Positions 35,548-44,636 of a stretch of DNA of 64,000 nucleotides are shown piece by piece. The stretch comes from Ureibacillus manganicus DSM 26584 (GTDB taxonomy: Bacteria > Bacillota > Bacilli > Bacillales_A > Planococcaceae). The first letter of the stretch is position 1; every line of letters begins with the position of its first letter. The notes under the pieces were generated by a model that saw only the letters and a list, made by a program, of their open reading frames with translations, was not told where the DNA came from and ran no database searches. A program made the translations under genes and the position numbers. The stretch spans positions 88,618 through 152,617 of the forward strand of contig NZ_JPVN01000010.1 in NCBI RefSeq assembly GCF_000772945.1, read 5' to 3'.

Positions 35548-36036
35548 TTAAACTAATTCTTCAACTAGATTAAATTCATCATGTAAAGCATTTGCAGCTC
35601 GAACCATATCATCTTGAGGGACTACTACAGAAACTTTAATTTCTGAGGTACTTACCATCTTCACCTGGATGTTTTCATTTTTTAAACGATCGAACATGCG
35701 TGCAGCTACTCCTGGATTTGATGCCATTCCCGAACCAACAATTGATACTTTCGCTAAGCCCACTTCAAAATCGGCAAAGCCAAAACCAAGCTGCTTTTTA
35801 TTTGTTTCAAGAACACTGATAGCTTCTGCAAAAACTTCTTTTTCAATTGAAAACGAGACAGTTGGTTTCACCCCATCAATTACAGCTTGTACAATAATAT
35901 CTACATTTATATGATTTTCGGCTAATGTCGTAAATAAACTAGCTAATGAGGCATGGCCATAAGATTCATATCCAACTGTTAAACGAATGATATCCGTTTC
36001 ATATGCAACTCCACGAACAATTAAATTTCTCTCCAT
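35548..36036 (-). CDS. Internal translation product of lysC (beta-subunit-like ACT protein)
   Basis: Within lysC, AAGGGAGAG lies six bases before an in-frame ATG (codon 246, MERNLIVRGVAYE). In B. subtilis the aspartokinase II beta subunit starts at the matching methionine. The predicted 162-residue product contains only the two ACT domains. That the internal ribosome site survives while the kinase motifs do not suggests that the ACT part is the selected function. Confidence 0.6.
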   Translation of the reverse strand: MERNLIVRGVAYETDIIRLTVGYESYGHASLASLFTTLAENHINVDIIVQAVIDGVKPTVSFSIEKEVFAEAISVLETNKKQLGFGFADFEVGLAKVSIVGSGMASNPGVAARMFDRLKNENIQVKMVSTSEIKVSVVVPQDDMVRAANALHDEFNLVEELV

Positions 36037-36771
36037 CTCTAACTCTCCCTTGATAAGTGTTCCTGCTACGTCCTCTATACTTGAACAAACATTTAATGGC
36101 ATATTAAATTTTTTTGCTAATTCTACTGCCCGAGGATGAATAATCTTTGATCCCAGCAAAGATAGTTCCAACATTTCATCATATGAAATTTGCTTAATTT
36201 TTTTTGCTGTTTTTACTATTTTTGGATCGGCGGTGAAAACTCCTACCGCATTTGTGTAAATATCTACCCTTTCAGCACCAATCGCAACTGCAACCCCAAC
36301 TGCAGTTGTCTCAGGCCCACCCTCTCCTAAAAGAGTAATGTTATTTTCCTGATCTACCCCTTGACCACCAGCAATTATTGGAATCACACCGGTTTTTAAA
36401 TAATTATTTACTTTTTCACTTTCGATATGATCTATTAACACATTGCGGTTAGGAGTAACAGTGGAAATACCTGCTTGCCAACCAGTGAGTGAAATTGCCT
36501 GAAAACCATTTTTATTTAGTGCAATGCTTAGTAAACTACTTGCAATTTGGGTGTTTGTTGAACGAATTGAATCGATTTCTCGCTGAGTCGGCTTTTCAGA
36601 TAATGTATAAGCATATTGTCTTAACTTTTCATCGATTAAATGAATGTATGGGACAACTACAACAACATCCACCCCTTTATTTTTCTCATTGATAATTCTC
36701 TTAGTTATTTGATCTATTCGATCAGGCGATACAAATGTATGCTCATCTAGCTTTATTACAATTCTCGACAT
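35548..36771 (-). CDS. lysC: Aspartokinase homologue with degenerate catalytic domain (LysC-like)
   Basis: The 407-residue protein aligns throughout with aspartokinase II (lysC of B. subtilis, next to uvrC and yslB), which makes aspartyl phosphate for lysine, threonine, methionine and diaminopimelate. The kinase half (1-240) has lost its conserved motifs. The N-terminal KFGGTSV is replaced by IKLDEHTF (6-13), the STGE element by STNT (71-74), and GRGGSDTTA by GEGGPETTA (149-157). The ACT half (about 250-407) is well preserved (RGVAYETDIIRLTV, SIVGSGMASNPGVAARMF, MVSTSEIKVSVVV). It may be a regulatory pseudoenzyme. AAAGGGGG precedes the ATG; no L-box precedes it. Confidence 0.88.
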   Translation of the reverse strand: MSRIVIKLDEHTFVSPDRIDQITKRIINEKNKGVDVVVVVPYIHLIDEKLRQYAYTLSEKPTQREIDSIRSTNTQIASSLLSIALNKNGFQAISLTGWQAGISTVTPNRNVLIDHIESEKVNNYLKTGVIPIIAGGQGVDQENNITLLGEGGPETTAVGVAVAIGAERVDIYTNAVGVFTADPKIVKTAKKIKQISYDEMLELSLLGSKIIHPRAVELAKKFNMPLNVCSSIEDVAGTLIKGELEMERNLIVRGVAYETDIIRLTVGYESYGHASLASLFTTLAENHINVDIIVQAVIDGVKPTVSFSIEKEVFAEAISVLETNKKQLGFGFADFEVGLAKVSIVGSGMASNPGVAARMFDRLKNENIQVKMVSTSEIKVSVVVPQDDMVRAANALHDEFNLVEELV

Positions 36772-36803
36772 TTAAAATCCCCCTTTAATTACTTCAAATA
36801 TAA

Positions 36804-38594
36804 TTACTCGGTTAATTCTGAATCTTTATGAAAATATTGATGTATCGATTCAGCTAGTTTAGCCGGTATTTTTGCTTGTATTAAATCTTCTTTAGAAGCT
36901 TCTCGAATTTTCTTTACTGAGCCAAAATGTTTTAACAATTGCTGTTTACGTTTTGGACCGATTCCTTCAATCTCGTCAAGAACAGACTGAATTGCATTTG
37001 TTTGATGTTGCTGACGTAAAAACGTAATCGCAAAACGGTGAACTTCATCTTGAATACGTTGCAATAAATAAAAGCCATCACTTGTACGCTTCATTTCGAC
37101 AGGAACAGGAGGGTCGCCAAATAGCAATTGAGACGTATTATGTTTATCGTCCTTTGCAAGCCCTGCAATTGGGATATATAAACCTAACTCATCTTCAATA
37201 ACTTCACGCGCGACTTCCATTTGCCCCTTCCCACCATCAATAATAATTAAATCAGGTAAAGGTAAATTTTCTTTTAATACACGCGTATATCTGCGACGTA
37301 TTACTTCTTGCATTGCACCGTAATCATCATGTGCTTGTGATTCTCTTAGCTTATATTTTCGATATTCTTTTTTTGCAGGTTTTCCATCGATAAAAACTAC
37401 CATAGCTGAAACTGCATCGGTGCCGTGCATGTGACTATTATCAAATGCTTCAATACGTAAAGGTGTAGCGATATTCATCGCATCTCCTAATTCCTCAGAC
37501 GCACCGATTGTTCTTTCTTCTTGTCGTTCAATTAGTTGGAACTTTTCACGTACTGCAATTTGTGCATTCTTCATGGCTAGGTCAACAAGTTCTTTCTTTG
37601 AACCACGTTTTGGCGTATACACTTTCACTTCAAGAAGTTTTTCAAGTAAGGACTTATCTATTTCATTTGGAATAAAAATTTCCTTTGGTTTAATATGTTC
37701 AGCAATATCATAGAAACGGCCGACATATGTAAGAAATTCTTCCTCTGGATCACGATAGATTGGAAAAATAGAGACGTCACGCTCGATTAACTTTCCTTGT
37801 CGAACAAAAAATACTTGAACACACATCCATCCTTTTTCTACTGCATATCCAAATACATCACGGTTTGACATGTCTCCACTGACCATTTTTTGTTTTTGCA
37901 TTACAGTTTCAATGTGTTGAATTTGGTCTCGAAGTTCCTTTGCGCGTTCGAACTCTAAGTTTTCTGCCGCTTCGAACATTTTCTTCTCTATATTTTCCTT
38001 AACTTCTTCATAGCCACCATGTAGAAATTTTGAGATTTCATCTGTCATTTCATTAAACACATTTTGGTCAATCTCTTTTACACAAGGAGCTAGGCATTGG
38101 CCTAGATGGTAGTAGAGGCAAACACGATCTGGTAGTTTGTTGCATTTTCGGTAGGGATAAATACGATCCAACAATTTTCGGGTTTCATTTGCTGCACCTG
38201 CATTTGGATAAGGTCCAAAATATTTTGCTTTGTCTTTTTTTACTTTTCGTGTAATGAGAACACGAGGATACTTTTCATTTGTAATTTTTATGTAAGGATA
38301 GGACTTATCATCCTTTAACATCACGTTATATTTTGGGTCGTGAAGTTTGATTAGATTTAACTCTAATATTAATGCTTCTAAATCACTAGAAGTAATAATA
38401 TATTCAAAATCCTCAATTTCACTCACAAGTCTTTGGGTTTTGCCGTCATGTGAACCAGTAAAATAAGAACGCACACGGTTTTTTAATATTTTTGCCTTAC
38501 CCACATAAATAATGGTGCCTTGTCGATCCTTCATCAAATAACATCCAGGTTCATCGGGTAATATGGCTAATTTATTTTGAATGTTTTCATTCAT
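36804..38594 (-). CDS. uvrC: Excinuclease ABC subunit C
   Basis: The 596-residue nuclease makes both incisions in nucleotide excision repair. It has the N-terminal GIY-YIG domain ([20 protein letters not shown], residues 16-35), a cysteine cluster ([21 protein letters not shown]), the UVR motif near 200-235, the RNase H-like endonuclease with EAFDNSH and [11 protein letters not shown], and tandem helix-hairpin-helix motifs ([20 protein letters not shown]). It is in the same order relative to lysC and trxA as in B. subtilis. Confidence 0.97.
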   Translation of the reverse strand: MNENIQNKLAILPDEPGCYLMKDRQGTIIYVGKAKILKNRVRSYFTGSHDGKTQRLVSEIEDFEYIITSSDLEALILELNLIKLHDPKYNVMLKDDKSYPYIKITNEKYPRVLITRKVKKDKAKYFGPYPNAGAANETRKLLDRIYPYRKCNKLPDRVCLYYHLGQCLAPCVKEIDQNVFNEMTDEISKFLHGGYEEVKENIEKKMFEAAENLEFERAKELRDQIQHIETVMQKQKMVSGDMSNRDVFGYAVEKGWMCVQVFFVRQGKLIERDVSIFPIYRDPEEEFLTYVGRFYDIAEHIKPKEIFIPNEIDKSLLEKLLEVKVYTPKRGSKKELVDLAMKNAQIAVREKFQLIERQEERTIGASEELGDAMNIATPLRIEAFDNSHMHGTDAVSAMVVFIDGKPAKKEYRKYKLRESQAHDDYGAMQEVIRRRYTRVLKENLPLPDLIIIDGGKGQMEVAREVIEDELGLYIPIAGLAKDDKHNTSQLLFGDPPVPVEMKRTSDGFYLLQRIQDEVHRFAITFLRQQHQTNAIQSVLDEIEGIGPKRKQQLLKHFGSVKKIREASKEDLIQAKIPAKLAESIHQYFHKDSELTE

Positions 38595-38773
38595 AAACGA
38601 TCACCTATTAGGGTATTTTTCATAATTATAAGTTGTGTGACACCACAAAAGCGAGAAAAAGTCATTTATTCTTTAAATTGTAGGAAATTATCGGGGTTTT
38701 GTTTGCAGTTTATGAGTATAGGACTATTTCAAGGAAATATTTTTTTACCTAAACTAGATTATAAAAATAAAAA

Positions 38774-38798
38774 AACCGAGTACTTTAGCACTCGGTTT
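38774..38798 (-). terminator. Terminator of trxA
   Basis: AACCGAGTACTTT and AGCACTCGGTTT form a stem; T7 follows on the minus strand, about 12 bp after the trxA stop. Confidence 0.85.
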
Positions 38799-38809
38799 GT
38801 AGTCGTAAA

Positions 38810-39124
38810 TTATTTATTGCTGTTAATGAACTCAATTAAAGCTTCTTTAGGTTGGAATCCAACAGTTTTTGCAACTTGTTGTCCGTCTTTAAATAATAGT
38901 AAAGTCGGAATTGACATTACTTGATATTCTGCTGCTGTCGCTTGGTTATTATCAACGTCTAACTTAGCAATTTTTACTTGGTCACCAATTTCAGCATCGA
39001 TTTCTTCTAGTACTGGTGCAATCATTTTACAAGGTCCGCACCAAGTAGCCCAAAAGTCTACTAATACAACGCCATTAGCGATTTCTTCATTAAAGTTTTG
39101 ATCTGTTACATGTACAATTGCCAT
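38810..39124 (-). CDS. trxA: Thioredoxin
   Basis: The 104-residue thioredoxin has the redox site WCGPC near residue 28 in [16 protein letters not shown] and the cis-proline in MSIPTLLLF. It reduces cytoplasmic disulfides, such as those of ribonucleotide reductase. AAGGAGG is well spaced for the ATG at 39124 and too close to the one at 39130. It is flanked by terminators and is monocistronic. Confidence 0.97.
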   Translation of the reverse strand: MAIVHVTDQNFNEEIANGVVLVDFWATWCGPCKMIAPVLEEIDAEIGDQVKIAKLDVDNNQATAAEYQVMSIPTLLLFKDGQQVAKTVGFQPKEALIEFINSNK

Positions 39125-39250
39125 TTTCATAGCCTCCTTAAATCTAACATCTTAATGTAGTATAGCACGCAAAAAAAAAGAGAGGTAGTAAAGTGAACTG
39201 AAAAAAGCACAAAATATTTACAACCTTTTTACATGCTTAAAAAAATAAAA

Positions 39251-39279
39251 GGCCCTACTATAAACCTATAGTAGGGCTC
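39251..39279 (-). terminator. Terminator of the fadR-fadB-etfBA group
   Basis: GGCCCTACTATA and TATAGTAGGGCT form a perfect stem; on the minus strand TTTTATTTTT follows. It lies 13 bp after the etfA stop. Confidence 0.88.
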
Positions 39280-39291
39280 ATTATAAAAATA

Positions 39292-40269
39292 TTAAGATCC
39301 AACTTTTAATGATTTAATCTCTTCAATCATTAACGGAATGACTTCAAATAAGTCTCCAACGATTCCATAATCAGCTACTTTGAAGATGTTTGCTTCTGGG
39401 TCTTTATTAATAGCGACGATTACTTTTGAGTTTGACATACCAGCCAAATGTTGAATCGCACCTGAAATACCAGCAGCGATATATAAATCTGGAGTTACCA
39501 CTTTACCTGTTTGACCAATTTGTAGTGAATAATCACAATAGTCAGCGTCACATGCACCACGGGATGCACCAACTGCCCCTCCAAGTAATTTTGCTAATTC
39601 TTGTAATGGCTCGAAGCCTTCAGAAGATTTCACACCACGTCCACCAGCTACTACAACTTTCGCTTCTGATAAATCTACACCTTCAGTTGTTTTGCGAACC
39701 ACTTCTTTAATAATAGTTCGTAGATTTGTAATCTCTACAGATAAAGATTCTACTGATCCAGAACGGCTTTCGTCTTTTGCAAGCGGTGCAATATTGTTTG
39801 GACGAATTGTAATGAATACAATTCCCTCTTTAATTTTAACTTTTTCAAAAGCTTTTCCAGAATAGATTGGGCGAACAAATAATGCACTAGCACCTGAACC
39901 CTCAATTTCCGTTACATCTGAAATTAGTCCAGAATTTAATCGAGACGAAATTTTTGGTGATAAATCTTTTCCAAGTGATGTATGACCGAAAACGATTGCC
40001 TCTGGTTTTTCTTGATCACAAACTGCTAAAATTGCTTGGCTATAACCATCAGATGTATAAGATTTCAAATGCGGATGCTCCACCGTTACTACTCGGTCTG
40101 CTCCAAATGCGATTAAATTAGATGCTAAATTAGCAACGCTATCTCCTAATAATAATCCAATGATTTCTCCACCATCAGCAATTTGTTTTGCTGCTGCAAT
40201 GGCTTCATATGATACGTTACGAATAACCCCTTCACGAACTTCACCTAAAACTAATACTTTTTTAGACAT
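39292..40269 (-). CDS. etfA: Electron transfer flavoprotein alpha subunit
   Basis: The 325-residue subunit carries the FAD that passes electrons from acyl-CoA dehydrogenases to the quinone pool. The C-terminal FAD domain is clear: VVAGGRGVKSSEGF near residue 207, GASRGACDADYCDYSLQIGQTGKVVTP near 234 and GISGAIQHLAGM near 269. ACGGAGGGG precedes the ATG. It follows etfB by 29 bp. Confidence 0.96.
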   Translation of the reverse strand: MSKKVLVLGEVREGVIRNVSYEAIAAAKQIADGGEIIGLLLGDSVANLASNLIAFGADRVVTVEHPHLKSYTSDGYSQAILAVCDQEKPEAIVFGHTSLGKDLSPKISSRLNSGLISDVTEIEGSGASALFVRPIYSGKAFEKVKIKEGIVFITIRPNNIAPLAKDESRSGSVESLSVEITNLRTIIKEVVRKTTEGVDLSEAKVVVAGGRGVKSSEGFEPLQELAKLLGGAVGASRGACDADYCDYSLQIGQTGKVVTPDLYIAAGISGAIQHLAGMSNSKVIVAINKDPEANIFKVADYGIVGDLFEVIPLMIEEIKSLKVGS

Positions 40270-40298
40270 GTATACCCCTCCGTTTCCCTAATAACCTA

Positions 40299-41072
40299 TT
40301 AGATTACTTTTGCTTCTGAATGAAGTAGTTGAATTAATTCTTTTACTTGCTGTCCAATATCGCCTTCTAATATACGTCCAGCAGCTTTTTGCTTTGGTAA
40401 ATAAACTTCAACTGTTTCAACTTTTAACTCAATATCATCTTCATCAATATCTAAGTCGTCTAACTCTAATTCCTCGAGAGGTTTTTTCTTTGCTTTCATA
40501 ATTCCAGGCAAAGAAGGATAACGTGGTTCATTTAACCCTTGTTGAGCAGTGACTAATAAAGGTAATTTAGTTTCGATTACCTCAGAATCTCCCTCAATAT
40601 CACGTACGATTTTTACGTCAGTGCCATCAATTTCTAAATCAGTAATTGTTGTTACGTAATTAATTCCTAAAAGATCTGCTACACGTGGACCTATTTGACC
40701 TGTTCCACCATCAATTGCAACATTACCAGCTAATATTAAATCAGCCTCTTTATCTTTTAAGTATTCTGCTAGAATATAAGCTGCAGTTGATTGATCTAAC
40801 TCATCTAGATCGTCTTCTGTATTTATAAGTACTGCTTCATCAGCTCCCATTGCAAGTGCTGTACGAAGTTGTTTTTCTGCATCTTCCCCGCCAATAGTTA
40901 CAACAACTACTTTTCCACCTTTTGCGTCTCTTACTTGAATTGCTTCTTCAATTGCATACTCGTCATATGGGTTGATGATGAATTCAGCACCATCTTCTTG
41001 AATTTTCCCACCTGAAATGACAATCTTTTCTTCCGTATCAAAAGTTCGTTTTACTAATACGTAAATATTCAT
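40299..41072 (-). CDS. etfB: Electron transfer flavoprotein beta subunit
   Basis: The 257-residue beta subunit pairs with EtfA. The N-terminal MNIYVLVKRTFDTEEKI, the EEAIQVRDAKGGKVVVVTIGG stretch and the ETF signature region NYVTTITDLEIDG are typical, as is the LPLLVTAQQGLNEPRYPSLPGIMKAKKKP segment. TAGGGGGT precedes the ATG. It lies between fadB and etfA in the FadR-controlled beta-oxidation group. Confidence 0.96.
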   Translation of the reverse strand: MNIYVLVKRTFDTEEKIVISGGKIQEDGAEFIINPYDEYAIEEAIQVRDAKGGKVVVVTIGGEDAEKQLRTALAMGADEAVLINTEDDLDELDQSTAAYILAEYLKDKEADLILAGNVAIDGGTGQIGPRVADLLGINYVTTITDLEIDGTDVKIVRDIEGDSEVIETKLPLLVTAQQGLNEPRYPSLPGIMKAKKKPLEELELDDLDIDEDDIELKVETVEVYLPKQKAAGRILEGDIGQQVKELIQLLHSEAKVI

Positions 41073-41093
41073 ATTAAATACCCCCTATTCGAA

Positions 41094-41867
41094 TTATTTC
41101 CCCGTGAAATTTGGCTTACGTTTTTCAATGAAAGCCTGAATTCCTTCTTTTGCATCTTCTGAAACGAATACAGTACCGAAACTTTCTGCCTCCGCTTTTA
41201 CCCCTTCGTAGAAAGAAGCACTTTTACTATATTGAAGCATTTGGATTGCCGCTTTTAATGCAATAGGACTTTTTTCTGCTATCTTCTTAGCAAGCTGTAA
41301 CGTATTTGGTAATAGCTCATCAATAGGATATGCTTTATTAGCTAGTCCAAATTGCACTGCTTCAGTACCGGATATCGGTTCAGCCGTAAACAGCATTTCC
41401 GCTGCTTTTGCTGTACCTACATATTTGGGTAATCTTTGCGATCCAGCAAATCCTGGGATTAATCCTAGAGCTAACTCAGGTAAGCCTAGTTTTGCATCTT
41501 CAGCTACATAGCGAATGTGACAGCCCATTGCGAGTTCAAGACCTCCACCAAGTGCTGCACCATGAATAGATGCAATAACTGGTTTTGGGAAAGATTCTAG
41601 TCGTTCAAAAACATTTTGGCCATGTGCTGCTAATTTTGAAAATTCTGCCCCTGAAGTAACTTCCGTGAATTCTTTAATATCGGCACCTGCTGAGAAGAAT
41701 CTTCCTTCTCCGTGAAGGACAATGACTCTAACTGACTCATCATGTTCAAATGTATTTAGCATTTCATTTACTTCTTGGATCAGTTGTCTTGAAAGTGCAT
41801 TTGCTGGTGGTCGATTAATCGTGACAACAGCAACCTTATCTTCAACTTTCCATGATAGAAATTCCAT
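41094..41867 (-). CDS. fadB: Enoyl-CoA hydratase
   Basis: The 257-residue crotonase-fold enzyme should hydrate 2-enoyl-CoA in fatty-acid degradation. The oxyanion-hole segment FSAGADIKEFTE lies near residue 58, IHGAALGGGLELAMGCHIRY near 103 and LPELALGLIPGFAGSQRLPK near 130. AAAGGGGG lies before the ATG. It corresponds to B. subtilis ysiB (fadB), between fadR and etfB. Confidence 0.94.
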   Translation of the reverse strand: MEFLSWKVEDKVAVVTINRPPANALSRQLIQEVNEMLNTFEHDESVRVIVLHGEGRFFSAGADIKEFTEVTSGAEFSKLAAHGQNVFERLESFPKPVIASIHGAALGGGLELAMGCHIRYVAEDAKLGLPELALGLIPGFAGSQRLPKYVGTAKAAEMLFTAEPISGTEAVQFGLANKAYPIDELLPNTLQLAKKIAEKSPIALKAAIQMLQYSKSASFYEGVKAEAESFGTVFVSEDAKEGIQAFIEKRKPNFTGK

Positions 41868-41887
41868 TCCCCATTCCCCCTTTGCGA

Positions 41888-42469
41888 TTACCCTTTTAGC
41901 CCATTTATTAATAACTTCTTCACTTTTGGTGCACTTTCTAATAAGTCATAACGAAACTCATTCATCACCCATGTTGTAATATTTTCATCGATTGTTCCAA
42001 AGACCATCTGACGAGCAACGCGTACGTCCATGGTAGGGTCAAAATCACCCTTTGTCATACCTTCGATTAATATCTCATCTAATAATCTTAAATATTCTTT
42101 AAGAATCATATTTATTTTCATTCGTATATCTTTATTGGATTGCCTCAGTTCTAATTGTGTAACTGTTGCAAGGTGATGATCATTTGCTAAAACTTGAAAA
42201 TGGTTATCGATCATATTTGATAACTTTTCAATTGGTGTTTTCCCTTTTTGAATGATTTCGGTTAAATTCTCAACGAATACACCCATTTTTTCTTGGAATA
42301 CAGAAATTAGTATATCTTCCTTATTTTTAAAATATAAATAAATTGTACCATCTGCTACCCCTGCTTGTTTAGCAATTTTCGAAACTTGTGCCTGGTGGTA
42401 GCCGTTTTCGGCAATTGCAATGACAGCTGCATCGACTATTTGTTTATATTTCGGTTTATCACGATTCAT
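41888..42469 (-). CDS. fadR: TetR-family fatty acid degradation regulator FadR
   Basis: This 193-residue TetR repressor has an N-terminal HTH (MNRDKPKYKQIVDAAVIAIAE, then VSKIAKQAGVADGTIYLYFKNKED) and a C-terminal acyl-CoA-binding domain of the YsiA/FadR type. I chose the ATG at 42469 because the family starts here; the longer frame to 42595 runs through the operator. In B. subtilis FadR represses beta-oxidation genes until long-chain acyl-CoA binds. A matching operator lies upstream at 42581-42598. Confidence 0.94.
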   Translation of the reverse strand: MNRDKPKYKQIVDAAVIAIAENGYHQAQVSKIAKQAGVADGTIYLYFKNKEDILISVFQEKMGVFVENLTEIIQKGKTPIEKLSNMIDNHFQVLANDHHLATVTQLELRQSNKDIRMKINMILKEYLRLLDEILIEGMTKGDFDPTMDVRVARQMVFGTIDENITTWVMNEFRYDLLESAPKVKKLLINGLKG

Positions 42470-42580
42470 GTTATTACACCGCCATTTAAAACTTGATGTG
42501 TTACTAAAACTGCTAACAAGAGCAATTCCTTTGCTGTATGAAAGAAATAATTTTTTACAAAAAAATACGAAAACATAAAA

Positions 42581-42598
42581 TGAATGACTATTCATTCA
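42581..42598. promoter_or_regulatory. FadR operator
   Basis: TGAATGACTATTCATTCA is a near-perfect palindrome and fits the B. subtilis FadR consensus (TGAATGAnTAnTCATTCA). It lies upstream of fadR and 50 bp after the fadD stop, so it should autoregulate the fadR-fadB-etfBA group. Confidence 0.85.
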
Positions 42599-42647
42599 TG
42601 TTTTCATATTATAATCTATTCAATTTTCTGTCAACAGTTGTAGCCGA

Positions 42648-44339
42648 TTATTTTGCTTGTAATTGCTCCATTTTTGCTTTTTCTTCATCAATTAACGTAC
42701 GACGAAGGATTTTACCAACAGCAGTTTTTGGTAACTCTTTACGGAACTCATAGAATCGAGGCACCTTATATGCTGCAAGATTTTGTCTGCAGTATTTATT
42801 TAATTCTTCTTCTGTAGCAGTTTTACCTTCCTTAAGAACAATATAAGCTTTTACTGTTTCACCACGATAAGGATCTGGAATCCCAGCTACTACACATTCC
42901 TGAATAGCCTCATGTTCATATAAAACTTCTTCCACTTCTCTTGGATAAATATTAAACCCACCCGCTATGATCATATCTTTCTTGCGGTCAACTACATAGA
43001 AGTAGCCTTCTTCATCCATATATCCTAAATCGCCCGTTAAGAACCAACCATCACTAAAAGACATAGCCGTGTCTTCTGGTCGATTCCAATACCCTTTCAT
43101 CACCTGTGGTCCTTTAATGGCAATTTCACCAATTTCTCTAGGAGGTAAAATCGTTCCATCTGAAGATTGTAATATAACTGCCTCTGTATCTGGCCAAGGA
43201 ACTCCAATTGAACCTTTCACACGTTTCCCCCAAATAAAGTTCGCGTGAGTCACCGGTGATGTTTCAGTTAAACCGTAACCTTCAACAAGTTTTCCACCTG
43301 TAAGTTCTTCGAATTTATCTTGCACTTCAACAGGTAGTGGTGCTGAACCACTAATACATGCCTTAATGGAAGATAAATTATACTTAGCAAGATCAGGATG
43401 ATTTAAAAGTCCGATATACATTGTTGGTGCACCTGGGAAAAGTGTTGGCTTTTGTTTGTCGATTGCTTTTAATGCAGTTTCTACATCAAACTTTGGTATT
43501 AAGACCATTTTGTTATTTTTCATAATAGTTAATAATAATACAGTAGTCATACCATATACGTGGAAAAATGGCAGCATTCCGAGAACAACTTCTTCACCTT
43601 CAACACATTTAAACAACCAGGCATCACACATTTTCGTGTTTGCAATTAAATTCTTATGCGTTAACATAACCCCTTTTGGATAGCCTGTTGTACCACCTGT
43701 ATACTGAAGAAGTGCTAAATCATTAACTTCATAGTCGAACCCATCTATTACTTTTGCTTCAGTAACACGCATGATTTCTGTAAATAGGTGATTCATCCCC
43801 TTATGTTCAACTTTCACACTAAACCCGTATTGCTTTTTTTGTATGAATGGATAAATTAAGTTCTTAGGGAATGGTAAATAGTCTTTAATACCCGTTATGA
43901 TAACGTTTTCAATTTTAGTGTCTTTAAGTACCTTCGTGACTCTTGGATACAAAATATCCATTGCTAAAATTACTTTCGTACCGGAATCTTCCATTTGATA
44001 TTGAAGTTCTCGTTCTGTATAGAGCGGATTTGTTTGAACCACTATTCCACCCGCATACAAAATCCCAAAATACGCAATCACTGCTTGTGGACAATTCGGT
44101 AGCATAATTGCTACTCGATCCCCTTTTTCCACACCCAGTTTCTTCAAGTAATTTGCAAATTTCAGCGATGACTCATAAAGCTCTTTGTAATTTAGCTCTT
44201 TTCCCATAAAGTGAATTGCAATTTTTCCTGGGTTGTTGTTGTAAGCTCTAGTCAGTAAGTCTTGTATAGGCCTATCTTCATACGTAAGTGTGGATGGTAT
44301 TTCTTCCGGATATTGCGAAAGCCAAACTTTCTCCGACAT
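42648..44339 (-). CDS. fadD: Long-chain fatty acid--CoA ligase
   Basis: The protein of about 563 residues is an acyl-adenylate-forming enzyme that activates fatty acids with CoA and ATP. The P-loop YTGGTTGYPKGVMLTH lies near residue 205, the GYGLTETSPV motif near 355 and the TGDLGYMDEEGYFYVVDRKKD region near 435. I chose the ATG at 44339 because GGGGAG lies six bases upstream. It corresponds to B. subtilis lcfA. A strong sigma-A promoter and a long palindrome lie upstream. Confidence 0.95.
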   Translation of the reverse strand: MSEKVWLSQYPEEIPSTLTYEDRPIQDLLTRAYNNNPGKIAIHFMGKELNYKELYESSLKFANYLKKLGVEKGDRVAIMLPNCPQAVIAYFGILYAGGIVVQTNPLYTERELQYQMEDSGTKVILAMDILYPRVTKVLKDTKIENVIITGIKDYLPFPKNLIYPFIQKKQYGFSVKVEHKGMNHLFTEIMRVTEAKVIDGFDYEVNDLALLQYTGGTTGYPKGVMLTHKNLIANTKMCDAWLFKCVEGEEVVLGMLPFFHVYGMTTVLLLTIMKNNKMVLIPKFDVETALKAIDKQKPTLFPGAPTMYIGLLNHPDLAKYNLSSIKACISGSAPLPVEVQDKFEELTGGKLVEGYGLTETSPVTHANFIWGKRVKGSIGVPWPDTEAVILQSSDGTILPPREIGEIAIKGPQVMKGYWNRPEDTAMSFSDGWFLTGDLGYMDEEGYFYVVDRKKDMIIAGGFNIYPREVEEVLYEHEAIQECVVAGIPDPYRGETVKAYIVLKEGKTATEEELNKYCRQNLAAYKVPRFYEFRKELPKTAVGKILRRTLIDEEKAKMEQLQAK

Positions 44340-44355
44340 GAACATCTCCCCTTTG

Positions 44356-44410
44356 TTCAGAAAATTCAATTTTCTGAATTTATTATAATTGAAAAAGATT
44401 TGTATATCAA
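44356..44410 (-). promoter_or_regulatory. fadD promoter and start-site palindrome
   Basis: On the minus strand TTGATA (44405-44410), 17 bases and TATAAT (44382-44387) form a near-consensus sigma-A promoter. Directly after it, 11-bp arms (44356-44366 and 44368-44378, TTCAGAAAATT and AATTTTCTGAA) form a perfect palindrome around one base, overlapping the expected start of transcription. It does not match the FadR consensus. Confidence 0.75.
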
Positions 44411-44567
44411 CTATATTTTTACTAAAATTTCATTTATTCGCTAGAAAATGTAGAAAAATTCTATTTAATACAAACAAAGTATCTCTGTTTATTATTATTT
44501 TCATAGATTACTTATGGTGAATTTTGTTATAGAAATATATCTTATTTAAGTATTTTCTAAAAATAAA

Positions 44568-44610
44568 AAAGTTAGCAAATAGTTAATTACACTATTTACC
44601 AACTTCTATT
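44568..44610 (-). terminator. Terminator of the yshE-small ORF unit
   Basis: On the minus strand AGTTGGTAAATAGT pairs imperfectly with ACTATTTGCTAACT, then TTTTTT follows. It is about 30 bp after the 26-codon gene. Confidence 0.7.
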
Positions 44611-44636
44611 AGTCAAAAATTATTTACAATTCAATA

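Noticed and set aside
35080..35556. Open frames of 60-77 codons in the 52-bp array
   Set aside because: Repeat-driven frames without ribosome sites that run into the yslB terminator or the lysC end.
36772..36803. Lysine riboswitch upstream of lysC
   Set aside because: Only 32 bp separate uvrC and lysC, too little for an L-box; only a ribosome site is present.
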